A stretch of 16,148 bases of DNA from Candidatus Limnocylindrales bacterium (GTDB taxonomy: Bacteria; Chloroflexota; Limnocylindria; Limnocylindrales; CSP1-4): positions 1-16,148 of the forward strand of contig JARLHH010000048.1 of the NCBI GenBank assembly GCA_031292335.1. Reading direction: 5' to 3'. Every line of letters begins with the position of its first letter. Position 1 is the first letter of the stretch. Below are positions 7,336 through 14,064 of this stretch, in pieces. The position numbers and the translations under genes were made by a program. Under the pieces are notes generated by a model that worked only from the letters and a program-made list of their open reading frames with translations, was not told the origin of the DNA and searched no databases.

Positions 7336-8241
7336 CTAGCGGGCCCCCTCCACGATCTCGTCGCAGACCTGGGCCATCGCATCCGGGAGCGTGCAGGTGA
7401 TCTTGAGGGCTGACGGGAAGTCGGTTCCCGAACCGCCGGTGCCCGGGTCGAACACGAGCAACCCGAGGGCGCGATATCGACCCCCGGAGGGGTCCCCGGT
7501 GCCGGCGACGCCGGGCGGGTCCTCGAAGATCGCCGACCGCGGGATGGGCCGCGTGATCAGCTCACGGGCCGGCGAGGTGGTCGGGCACGATGACCCCGGC
7601 GTGTCGAACAGCTTCCAGGCTTCGGGGAACAGGCCGCAGGCCATCGTGGCGATGCAGCCGACGCAACCGCCTCCGGTGAACGCGGTGACTGCCTGGTAGC
7701 CGGGCGGCGGGCTGCCCGTCGGGGCGGCCTGGTCGGGCGGCGTGATGGACATGCTCGTCGAGCCGTCGGCGCCGACCACGGCCTCGCAGTGCCAGCCCTT
7801 CGGGCCGAGGAGCGTCCGGGTCCCGTTGGCGTAGAAGGCGAGCTGCGCGGCGACGGCGGCGGACACGGTCGCGGTCATCGTCGAGGGCACGGGAGCCATC
7901 GTCTCGTCGGGCAGCCCGAACGTGGTCGGGCAGGTCACCACCGGGATGTGGGCGGTCCGCGACGTCTCGGGCGTCGGAGCGGCCAGGCTCGCGATCGGGC
8001 CGGAGGCACCCGGCGCGACGGCGGGGGTCGCCGCGGGTGCCGCGGTCGTGGGCGTGGGTGACGCCGCCCCGGACGCGGTCGCCGTCGCCGTCACGGGCGC
8101 CGTCGGCGTCGGGCCGGAGCCGCCGCAGGCAGCCACGACCATCAGCGCGACCGCGACGAACGCCGGGGCGAGCCCGCCGGGCCGCCGCGGGCGCAACAGG
8201 GCGCGGGAACCCTCGGGGAGACCTCGTTGAGGGCCGTGCAT
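7336..8241 (-). CDS. Cys-rich secreted lipoprotein of unknown function
   Basis: A 301-residue predicted lipoprotein. The N-terminus has basic residues (RALLRPRRPGG), a hydrophobic core (26-37) and a lipobox V-A-A-C with the lipidated cysteine at 39, so it should be anchored on the outer face of the membrane. A Thr/Ala/Pro-rich linker follows (about 41-98). The globular part (100-301) has eight further cysteines (104, 152, 193, 196, 202, 219, 283, 293), an even number that would allow four disulfides outside the cell. The segment FYANGTRTLLGPKGWHCEAVVGADGS (136-161 region) resembles a domain in uncharacterised lipoproteins of high-GC bacteria (DUF4850-like in my memory; not verified). The ATG at 8241 gives a normal signal peptide, although the ribosome site (GAGAA) is weak. 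It follows the RlpA-like gene on the same strand by 170 bp. Function is unknown. Confidence 0.75.
   Translation of the reverse strand: MHGPQRGLPEGSRALLRPRRPGGLAPAFVAVALMVVAACGGSGPTPTAPVTATATASGAASPTPTTAAPAATPAVAPGASGPIASLAAPTPETSRTAHIPVVTCPTTFGLPDETMAPVPSTMTATVSAAVAAQLAFYANGTRTLLGPKGWHCEAVVGADGSTSMSITPPDQAAPTGSPPPGYQAVTAFTGGGCVGCIATMACGLFPEAWKLFDTPGSSCPTTSPARELITRPIPRSAIFEDPPGVAGTGDPSGGRYRALGLLVFDPGTGGSGTDFPSALKITCTLPDAMAQVCDEIVEGAR
7948..8121 (-). repeat. Thr/Ala/Pro-rich low-complexity linker
   Basis: Codes for residues 41-98 of the lipoprotein, dominated by T, A, P and S in near-repeats such as TATATASGAA and TPTTAAPAATP. It is a flexible spacer between the lipid anchor and the globular domain; the DNA shows matching GC-rich short-period repetition. 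Confidence 0.7.
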
Positions 8242-8411
8242 GTTCTCGATGGTACCGCCCCACGGGTCGGCCGGCGCCTCCGGGCGTCCGGCAGCCGTTT
8301 GTGCGGTAGGCTCGGACTCGTGGTCACGGACGAGAGCGGGAGCGTGCCTGGGGAGCTGTCCATGACGCCTTGGCTGGACATGCCGTTGGGAGACCGAAGA
8401 CCGGCCCGATC
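8242..8411. other. Spacer between RlpA-like and lipoprotein genes
   Basis: This 170 bp spacer separates two minus-strand genes. It contains one inverted repeat, TGTCCA and TGGACA around 8357-8380 with a 12-base gap, which might form a weak hairpin after the RlpA-like stop. There is no T-tract and no gene. Confidence 0.4.
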
Positions 8412-9173
8412 TCAGAGACGCCGCAGCTCGATCCGCACGGGCGCGGCGGGGCCGATCGCGCGGTGCACGATCGACCACTTGATCGAGCCGGTGAAACAGT
8501 GCCGCAGCGCCGTGCAGAGCCCGCCGGAGAGGTCCCACAGCCGGCCCGCCACGTACGGCCCGCGGTCGATCACGGGGGCGACCACCGTCCGGCCGCGGTA
8601 GGTGAACGCGACGAGCGTGCCGCACGGAAGGGTTCGATTGGCGACGCCGACCACGGTTCGCGTGTAGAGGACCCCGCAGGCAGTGAGCCTGGGCCAGGAG
8701 AAGCTTCCGGCCTGCGGGAGGCACGCCTTGACCTTGTCGGAGATGCAGTAGAAGCCGGGGCCGTAGAAGGAGACGGTCGACGCCTGCCAGGCGCCAAGAC
8801 CGACGAACACGGGCATCTCGTAGGGCTGGCTCGTCAGGCGCACCGCGGCGATGGCACCCGGCGGCGGGGTGCGACTCGGAGTGGGCGTGAGGGACGGTGC
8901 GACGGATGGCGCCGGGGACGCTGACGCGGACGGGTCGGCCGACGGATCCGGGCTCGCGGCGACGGTGACGGACGAGCCCGACACCGCGGAAGCGCTCGGA
9001 GACGGGGACGGAGACATGCTGGGCGCGATCGACGCGACCGGATCGGACGCCTCGGCCACGGCCAGCGTCGGGATGCCGGCGCTCGCGAGGACGAAGAGGC
9101 CGACCAGCGTGATCGCGAGCGCCCGAAGGCGGCCGGTGTGCTTCGAGATGGATGGGTGGCTGCGTGCAGGCAC
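8412..9173 (-). CDS. Secreted RlpA-like double-psi beta-barrel protein
   Basis: A 253-residue secreted protein. The GTG start at 9173 is fixed by a near-perfect AAAGGAG site six bases upstream. Residues 11-42 form a Sec signal peptide (KHTGRLRALAITLVGLFVLA core, likely cleavage near AVAEA). A Pro/Ser-rich linker spans about 44-106. The C-terminal half (about 120-250) matches the RlpA/double-psi beta-barrel fold: SFYGPGF (135-141), R-T-L-P-C-G-T (180-186), a G-R-T-V-V-A-P strand, VIDRGPYVAGRLWDLS (201-216) with the conserved Asp203, and a final strand. RlpA relatives cut glycan strands of peptidoglycan or bind them. Unlike classical RlpA it lacks a lipobox and has six cysteines in the domain (143, 151, 166, 184, 220, 226), suggesting disulfides. 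A cell-wall hydrolytic or binding role is likely, but catalysis is not proven. Confidence 0.85.
   Translation of the reverse strand: MPARSHPSISKHTGRLRALAITLVGLFVLASAGIPTLAVAEASDPVASIAPSMSPSPSPSASAVSGSSVTVAASPDPSADPSASASPAPSVAPSLTPTPSRTPPPGAIAAVRLTSQPYEMPVFVGLGAWQASTVSFYGPGFYCISDKVKACLPQAGSFSWPRLTACGVLYTRTVVGVANRTLPCGTLVAFTYRGRTVVAPVIDRGPYVAGRLWDLSGGLCTALRHCFTGSIKWSIVHRAIGPAAPVRIELRRL
8856..9038 (-). repeat. Pro/Ser/Ala-rich low-complexity linker
   Basis: Codes for residues about 46-106 of the RlpA-like protein, with near-repeats of S-P, D-P-S-A and S-A-S-P. The DNA has GC-rich short-period repetition (GACGG/GACGC words). It likely spans or attaches to the cell wall. Confidence 0.7.
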
Positions 9174-9179
9174 GGACAG

Positions 9180-9186
9180 CTCCTTT
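9180..9186 (-). promoter_or_regulatory. Strong ribosome binding site of the RlpA-like gene
   Basis: AAAGGAG on the minus strand (CTCCTTT on plus), six bases before the GTG at 9173. It is the best Shine-Dalgarno match in the window and decides this start over the long upstream open frame. Confidence 0.85.
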
Positions 9187-9216
9187 CGAGGAATGCGGAG
9201 GGCTGCCCGGGTGTGC

Positions 9217-9234
9217 GCGTCGACCGATCGACGC
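9217..9234 (-). promoter_or_regulatory. Hairpin close to the RlpA-like ribosome site
   Basis: Perfect 7-bp stem GCGTCGA/TCGACGC with a four-base loop that reads TCGG on the minus strand, some 30 bases upstream of the AAAGGAG site. In the RlpA-like mRNA it would be a stable leader stem. Confidence 0.4.
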
Positions 9235-9340
9235 ACGGGGTTGGAACGCGGCAGGAGCCGGATGGGCCAGGGGCGCCGCGAGACCGAATGGGGCGGCACC
9301 CGGCGACCGGGCAGCGGGCGATTCGATTCGACTCCACGTG

Positions 9341-9358
9341 CCCCGCGGAAGTGCGGGG
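9341..9358 (-). promoter_or_regulatory. Leader hairpin CCCCGC/GCGGGG
   Basis: Perfect 6-bp stem with a six-base loop, within the putative leader of the RlpA-like gene. It could form on either strand; chance occurrence is possible in DNA of this GC content. Confidence 0.35.
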
Positions 9359-9416
9359 ATGTTCCCTGCGGCGGGTCGGCAGCCGGCCGTTCGGGACGGC
9401 ACCAGCCCAAGCAGGC

Positions 9417-9435
9417 GTCCCCGTGGGGTGGGGAC
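9417..9435 (-). promoter_or_regulatory. Leader hairpin GTCCCC/GGGGAC
   Basis: Perfect 6-bp stem with a seven-base loop, about 245 bp upstream of the RlpA-like start. It may belong to a structured leader or act as a terminator for upstream reading; no T-tract follows on either strand. Confidence 0.35.
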
Positions 9436-9597
9436 ACGGATCGAGTCTCGACGCCACGGTGGTCCGGCACGCCCTGTCGGCGACCGATCGGCTCGCCCGT
9501 CATGGGGCGCGGTGGCACGAGACCTGGAGCGCCCGCCCATGGGCAGGCACGTCCGGGGGCGGAGTCTACCCAACCTTCCAGGATCGCGCTGGCGGGG

Positions 9598-9612
9598 CGG
9601 CCGAAACGGCCG
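9598..9612 (+). promoter_or_regulatory. Palindrome upstream of xfp
   Basis: CGGCCG AAA CGGCCG is a perfect 6+3+6 inverted repeat 70 bp before the xfp start, a position suited to an operator or a leader hairpin. No known binding motif is recognised. Confidence 0.3.
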
Positions 9613-9682
9613 GCCACGAGCACGAATCCCGGACAGGCTCCGTTCATCGCCCGGCGCTACCCTATGCGTGGAGGTCGTTGCG

Positions 9683-12067
9683 ATGACGGAAGCTGCGCAC
9701 ACTCAGGACCAGCCGATCGGGCCGCTGGCAACAGCCGACCTGGAGCGGATCGACGCCTACTGGCGGGCCGCGAACTATCTCTCGGTCGGCCAGATCTACC
9801 TGCTCGACAACCCGCTGCTCCGCGAGCCGCTCGCCCCCCGCCACTGCAAGCCGCGCCTGCTGGGCCACTGGGGCACCACCCCGGGCCTGAACTTCATCTA
9901 CGCCCACATGAACCGCGTCATCCGGAACTGGGACCTCGACGCGATCTACGTCATCGGTCCCGGCCACGGCGGCCCGGCGATCGTGGCGAACGCGTACCTG
10001 GAGGGCACCTACAGCGAGGTCTACCCGAGCATCGCGCGCACCACGGACGGGATGCGCCAGCTCTTCCGGCAGTTCTCCTTCCCGGGCGGCATCCCCAGCC
10101 ACGTCGCCCCGGAGACCCCCGGCTCGATCCACGAGGGCGGCGAGCTCGGATACGCGCTCTCGCACGCATACGGCGCCGCATTCGACAACCCGGACCTCGT
10201 GGTCTGCTGCGTCGTCGGGGACGGCGAGGCCGAGACCGGGCCGCTTGCCACCAGCTGGCACTCGAACAAGTTCCTCGATCCGGCCCGCGACGGAGCCGTC
10301 CTCCCGATCCTCCACCTCAACGGCTACAAGATCGCCAACCCGACGGTCCTGGCGCGGATCCCGGAGGACGAGCTGCGGGCCCTCCTGGAGGGCTACGGAC
10401 ACCACCCGTACTTCGTCGAGGGGGACGACCCGGCCCGGATGCACCAGCAGATGGCGGCGGCGATGGATGCCGTGGTCGCCGAGATCGCCGAGATCCAGCG
10501 CGCCGCCCGGACCGGGGGAGCCACCCAACGCCCGCGCTGGCCGATGATCGTGCTGCGAAGCCCCAAGGGCTGGACCGGGCCGAAGGAGGTTGACGGCCTG
10601 CCCTCGGAGGGGTCCTGGCGCTCGCACCAGGTCCCGTTCGGGGAGGTTCGCACGAACCCGGTCCACCTGGCGCTCCTCGAGAAGTGGCTGCGGAGCTACC
10701 GAGCGGAGGAGCTCTTCGACGCCGACGGCGCGCTCATCCCGGAGCTTGCCGAGCTGCCGCCCAGGAGCTACCGGCGGATGAGCGCGAACCCGCACGCGAA
10801 TGGCGGGCTGCTGCTGCGGGACCTCGCGCTGCCCGACTTCCGCGATTACGCGGTCGACGTGCCCGCGCCGGGCGCCACCACGGCCGAGGCGACGCGCGTG
10901 CTCGGCACGTTCCTCCGCGACGTCAGCGATCGCAACCGCGACACGTTCCGGATCTTCGGCCCGGACGAGACGGCCTCGAACCGGCTCGGCGCGGTCTTCG
11001 AGGTGACGGACCGCCAGTTCGACGGCCAGATCCTGCCCACGGACGAGCACCAGGCGCCCGAGGGCCGCGTGATGGAGATGCTCTCGGAGCACCAGTGCGA
11101 GGGCTGGCTGGAGGGCTATCTCCTCACCGGGCGGCACGGCCTGTTCAACTGCTACGAGGCCTTCGTCCACATCATCGACTCGATGTTCAACCAGCACGCG
11201 AAGTGGCTGAAGGTGACCAACGAGATCCCGTGGCGCCGGCCGATCGCGTCGCTCAACTACCTCCTGAGCTCGCTGGTCTGGCGGCAGGACCACAACGGCT
11301 TCAGCCACCAGGACCCGGGCTTCATCGACCACGTCGTGAACAAGAAGTCGGAGGTCATCCGGGTCTACCTTCCGCCGGACGCGAACACGCTGCTGTCGGT
11401 GGCCGATCACTGCCTCCGCAGCCGCCAGTACGTCAACGTCATCGTGGCGGGCAAGCAGCCGGCCCCGAACTGGCTGACGATGGAGCAGGCCGTGCTCCAC
11501 TGCACCCGGGGCATCGGCATCTGGGATTGGGCCAGCAACGACCAGGGCGGCGAGCCCGACGTCGTCATGGCCTGCTGCGGCGACACGCCGACGCTCGAGA
11601 CGCTGGCGGCGGTGGACATGATCCGGAAGCACCTGCCGGACCTGAAGGTGCGGGTCGTGAACGTCGTCGACCTGATGCGCCTCGAGCCGGACACGGAGCA
11701 CCCCCACGGGATGTCGACGCAGGAGTTCGACTCGCTGTTCACCCGCGACAAGCCGGTCGTCTTCGCCTACCACGGCTACCCGACGCTGATCCACCGGCTC
11801 ACCTACCGTCGGACGAACCACGCCAACATCCACGTCCGGGGCTACAAGGAAGAGGGAACCACGACCACGCCGTTCGACATGGTCATGCTCAACGACCTCG
11901 ACCGGTTCCACCTCGTGATCGACGTGATCGACCGCGTGCCGGGCCTCGGCCCGCGGGCCGCCCACCTGCGACAGAAGATGGTCGACCGGCGCCTCCAGGC
12001 CCGCGCCTACACGCGCCTCGAGGGCGATGACGATCCCGAGATCCGGGACTGGGCCTGGCCAGGCTGA
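9683..12067 (+). CDS. xfp: Phosphoketolase (Xfp/Xpk)
   Basis: A 794-residue thiamine-diphosphate enzyme that cleaves xylulose 5-phosphate (and often fructose 6-phosphate) with phosphate into acetyl phosphate plus glyceraldehyde 3-phosphate (or erythrose 4-phosphate). Length is typical of the family. Landmarks: LLGHWGTTPGLNFIYAH (59-75, His62), IGPGHGGPA (91-99, His95), GGIPSH (135-140), the ThDP/metal motif GDGEAETGPLATSW (179-192), HLNGYKIANP (211-220), YGHHPYFVEGDD, KGWTGP, ANPHANGG, and in the C-terminal half DETASNRL, DEHQAPEGRVMEMLSEH and GRHGLFNCYEAF. The ATG at 9683 is preceded by GGAGG at 9670-9674 with eight bases of spacing; the frame remains open upstream but does not look coding. 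ackA follows 13 bp after the stop, which converts the product to acetate and ATP. C5 versus C6 sugar phosphate preference cannot be told from sequence by eye. Confidence 0.97.
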   Translation: MTEAAHTQDQPIGPLATADLERIDAYWRAANYLSVGQIYLLDNPLLREPLAPRHCKPRLLGHWGTTPGLNFIYAHMNRVIRNWDLDAIYVIGPGHGGPAIVANAYLEGTYSEVYPSIARTTDGMRQLFRQFSFPGGIPSHVAPETPGSIHEGGELGYALSHAYGAAFDNPDLVVCCVVGDGEAETGPLATSWHSNKFLDPARDGAVLPILHLNGYKIANPTVLARIPEDELRALLEGYGHHPYFVEGDDPARMHQQMAAAMDAVVAEIAEIQRAARTGGATQRPRWPMIVLRSPKGWTGPKEVDGLPSEGSWRSHQVPFGEVRTNPVHLALLEKWLRSYRAEELFDADGALIPELAELPPRSYRRMSANPHANGGLLLRDLALPDFRDYAVDVPAPGATTAEATRVLGTFLRDVSDRNRDTFRIFGPDETASNRLGAVFEVTDRQFDGQILPTDEHQAPEGRVMEMLSEHQCEGWLEGYLLTGRHGLFNCYEAFVHIIDSMFNQHAKWLKVTNEIPWRRPIASLNYLLSSLVWRQDHNGFSHQDPGFIDHVVNKKSEVIRVYLPPDANTLLSVADHCLRSRQYVNVIVAGKQPAPNWLTMEQAVLHCTRGIGIWDWASNDQGGEPDVVMACCGDTPTLETLAAVDMIRKHLPDLKVRVVNVVDLMRLEPDTEHPHGMSTQEFDSLFTRDKPVVFAYHGYPTLIHRLTYRRTNHANIHVRGYKEEGTTTTPFDMVMLNDLDRFHLVIDVIDRVPGLGPRAAHLRQKMVDRRLQARAYTRLEGDDDPEIRDWAWPG

Positions 12068-12080
12068 ACGGGACCGGACC

Positions 12081-13193
12081 GTGCGAATCCTCGTCGTCAA
12101 CGCGGGGTCGAGCAGCCTGAAGCTCCGGGTGCTCGACCCGGACGATCAGATCGTCGGCTCCGCGGACCTGCCCGCGCCGCGCGGGCAGGCCGACGCCGCC
12201 GCCGTGGCGCGCGCCGTCGGCGAGTTCGGGCCGGTCGACGCGGTCGGACACCGGATCGTCCACGGGGGGACGCGCTTCCAGCGACCGGTCCTGATCGATC
12301 CCGAGGTCGTGGCGCACCTGCGCGCGCTCACCGACCTGGCGCCCCTCCACCAGCCGAAGTCGCTCGCGGCGCTCGCGGCGGTCGCGGCGATTCTCCCCGA
12401 CGTGCCTGCGGTGGCCTGCTTCGACACGGCATTCCACGCGGGCATGCCGGCGGGGGCGTCAACCTACGCGATCCCATCCGAGTGGCGCAAGCGCTGGGAT
12501 CTTCGCAAGTACGGCTTCCACGGCCTCTCCCACGCGTATGCCTCGCGCCGCGCGGGAGAGCTCCTGGGGCGGTCCCTTGATGGCGTGCGCCTGGTCACCT
12601 GCCACCTGGGGGCAGGCGCGTCACTCGCGGCGGTGCGCGACGGCCGCTCCGTAGACACGACGATGGGCTTCACCCCGCTCGACGGCCTCGTCATGGCCAC
12701 CCGTTCCGGGAGCATCGACCCGGGCCTCGTGCTGTGGCTGGAGGAGCACGTCCGGATGCCACCGGCCGAGCTGGCCGCGACCCTGGAGCACCGCTCGGGC
12801 CTGCTGGGCCTGGCGGGGACGGCCGACATGCGGGCGATCCTGGCCGCGGCGGAGGCGGGACAGCCGGACGCCGTCCTCGCGCTCGACGTCTATCACCACC
12901 GCCTGCGCGGGGCGGTGGCGGCGATGGCGGCCGCGCTCGGCGGCCTGGACGCGCTCGTCTTCACCGGCGGGGTGGGGGAGAACTCGCCGGCCGTGCGCGA
13001 GCGCGCCGCCCATGACCTGGCCTTCCTCGGAGTTGGCGTGGACCCGGAGCGCAACCAGGCGCCCGGCGCGGATCGCGAGATCGGCAGGCCCGGCTTGGCG
13101 GTCCGCACGTTCGTCATCGCGGCCCGCGAGGACGTCCAGATCGCCCACGAGGTCCGGGAGGTGCTCGGCGCTACTGCGGCCGGGGATTCCTGA
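12081..13193 (+). CDS. ackA: Acetate kinase
   Basis: A 370-residue ASKHA-fold kinase that transfers phosphate between acetyl phosphate and ADP to give acetate and ATP. Signatures: VVNAGSSSLKL (5-15, Asn7), GHRIVHGG (56-63, Arg58), APLHQPKSLAA (87-97), FDTAFH (114-119, Asp115), YGFHGLSHAY (144-153, His147), CHLGAGAS (174-181), MGFTPLDGLVMATRSGSIDPG (195-215 region, Arg208), FTGGVGENS (294-302) and a terminal REDVQIA (349-355, Glu350). It is some 30 residues shorter than the commonest AckA, mainly through short loops. HLGAG replaces HLGNG and SGSIDP replaces SGDIDP, variants I associate with actinobacterial-type enzymes. The GTG at 12081 puts the first beta strand at residue 2; its ribosome site is poor, so translation may depend on xfp. 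An upstream in-frame ATG at 12027 inside xfp is less likely. The last 23 bp overlap the convergent hydrolase gene. Confidence 0.96.
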   Translation: MRILVVNAGSSSLKLRVLDPDDQIVGSADLPAPRGQADAAAVARAVGEFGPVDAVGHRIVHGGTRFQRPVLIDPEVVAHLRALTDLAPLHQPKSLAALAAVAAILPDVPAVACFDTAFHAGMPAGASTYAIPSEWRKRWDLRKYGFHGLSHAYASRRAGELLGRSLDGVRLVTCHLGAGASLAAVRDGRSVDTTMGFTPLDGLVMATRSGSIDPGLVLWLEEHVRMPPAELAATLEHRSGLLGLAGTADMRAILAAAEAGQPDAVLALDVYHHRLRGAVAAMAAALGGLDALVFTGGVGENSPAVRERAAHDLAFLGVGVDPERNQAPGADREIGRPGLAVRTFVIAAREDVQIAHEVREVLGATAAGDS

Positions 13194-13995
13194 AGACGAT
13201 CTCGGCGAACTCGCGCACGGCCTCGTTGAAGGCCGCCGGCTGTTCGCTGTTGACCAGGTGGCCGGCTCCCTCGATGACGTGCAGCCGGCCATCGCGACAG
13301 GCCGCCAGAAAGTCGCCCTCGCCGCGCCGGAAGAGCGGGTCGTTCGCGCCGTTCACGAGCAGCGTCGGGCCTGGATAGGCGGCCAGCCGGGTCAGGAACG
13401 AGGTGCGAAGCGCCACCATCAATGCGCTGTAGCCACCCTTGAACAGCCAGCCGTTCGTGGCACGCGGTAGCGGGCCGGAGGTGTGCCCGGCGGACCGCTC
13501 CGGACCACCGCGCCCGAGGTACCGCTCGCCGACCCGGCCCGCGACGTAGGCGCCCACGGTTCGCGGTGCGCGCCGGGCGACGGTGCGTGGCTCGGTCGCG
13601 GCGTTGCACAGCACCAGCCCGGCGACGTGCGCCGGGTGGGTCGCCGCAAGCTCCATGGCGACGTAGCCGCCCAGCGACTGCCCCACCACCATCGCCTGCC
13701 CGCCGGTCTGCTCGATGACGGACCGCGCGAAGTCCACGGCCCGTGGCATGCGGAAGGGCACCTCGGCATGAACGCCGTGCCCGGGCAGGTCCAGCGTCAC
13801 GACGCGGTACTGGTCGGAGAGCGCGGCGATCTGCGGCTCCCACATCGCCCGTGTCACGCGCGTGCCGTGGAGGAAGACGAGGGTCGGCGCGCCGTCCGGT
13901 CCGGTCACGTCGAAGCCCGACGCGCCGTCGACCAGGGCGGCCCGTGCGGCCGCGGCCGCAGCCGACCCATCACCGCCTGGGGCGGTGGTCTCCAT
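13171..13995 (-). CDS. Alpha/beta-fold hydrolase
   Basis: A 274-residue cytoplasmic hydrolase with the complete catalytic set of the alpha/beta fold: oxyanion region FLHGTRVTRAMW (41-52), LDLPGHG (68-74), nucleophile elbow GQSLGGY (105-111) with Ser107, acid Asp219 in NGANDPLF, and base His246 in EGAGHLVNSEQP. A mobile cap lies around 135-205. An Ala-rich tail (about 1-28) precedes the fold. I chose the ATG at 13995 because GGAGG lies just upstream; an ATG at 14034 would add 13 residues. It follows lemA on the same strand by 69 bp and overlaps the 3' end of ackA tail-to-tail. Relatives include enol-lactone hydrolases, esterases and haloperoxidase-like proteins; the substrate cannot be assigned. 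Confidence 0.92.
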   Translation of the reverse strand: METTAPGGDGSAAAAAARAALVDGASGFDVTGPDGAPTLVFLHGTRVTRAMWEPQIAALSDQYRVVTLDLPGHGVHAEVPFRMPRAVDFARSVIEQTGGQAMVVGQSLGGYVAMELAATHPAHVAGLVLCNAATEPRTVARRAPRTVGAYVAGRVGERYLGRGGPERSAGHTSGPLPRATNGWLFKGGYSALMVALRTSFLTRLAAYPGPTLLVNGANDPLFRRGEGDFLAACRDGRLHVIEGAGHLVNSEQPAAFNEAVREFAEIVFRNPRPQ

Positions 13996-14064
13996 GGCAT
14001 CCTCCACGCCGTCGGTGGCGCGCCCGGCTGGCATCGCCGACCGGGCCCGCGACCTTCGGCCAGT

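Larger units (their letters stand above)
9187..9669. promoter_or_regulatory. Divergent intergenic region rich in inverted repeats
   Basis: About 510 bp separate the divergent RlpA-like gene (minus) and xfp (plus), so both promoters must lie here or nearby. The region has several perfect inverted repeats: 9217-9234, 9341-9358, 9417-9435, 9441-9451 (TCGAGTCTCGA), 9535-9544 (GCCCATGGGC) and 9598-9612. Both strands are open in some frames, but the translations are Arg/Pro-rich and unlike proteins, so I read it as non-coding. I could not match it by eye to a riboswitch class or to clear -35/-10 boxes. Confidence 0.55.

Noticed and set aside
7110..7382. N-terminal extension of tryptophanase by 91 residues
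   Set aside because: It is Arg-rich, unlike any tryptophanase N-terminus, and runs into the end of the neighbouring gene. EPFRIHSVEPI near the start at 7109 is the usual family beginning.
5742..7400. A 552-codon plus-strand open frame antisense to the tryptophanase gene
   Set aside because: The minus-strand frame has all tryptophanase motifs and this one none; same high-GC shadow effect.
8856..9038. Short-period repetitive DNA that could be mistaken for a repeat array or CRISPR
   Set aside because: The repetition is explained by the Pro/Ser-rich linker codons; units are not equal in length and there are no spacers.
9320..9345. T-loop-like sequence suggesting a tRNA or tmRNA end
   Set aside because: No matching acceptor, D or anticodon stems could be folded around it on either strand.
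9174..9560. c-di-AMP (ydaO-yuaA) or cobalamin riboswitch ahead of the RlpA-like gene
   Set aside because: I looked for the conserved cores of both classes on the minus strand and did not find a convincing match; kept only as an unclassified structured region.
9152..9682. N-terminal extension of phosphoketolase by 177 residues
   Set aside because: The extension is low-complexity and unlike the family, and the ATG at 9683 has a well-spaced GGAGG site and gives normal family length.
7336..9702. A 788-codon minus-strand open frame that would fuse the lipoprotein to a long N-terminal region
   Set aside because: The part upstream of 8241 crosses the RlpA-like gene in another frame and is Arg/Pro-rich. 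The signal peptide and lipobox begin at the ATG at 8241, so the long frame is a high-GC artefact.
9662..12100. An 812-codon minus-strand open frame antisense to xfp
   Set aside because: Its translation is Val/Asp/Arg/His-rich with no family motifs, while the plus strand gives a full phosphoketolase. It is a shadow caused by GC-rich third positions.
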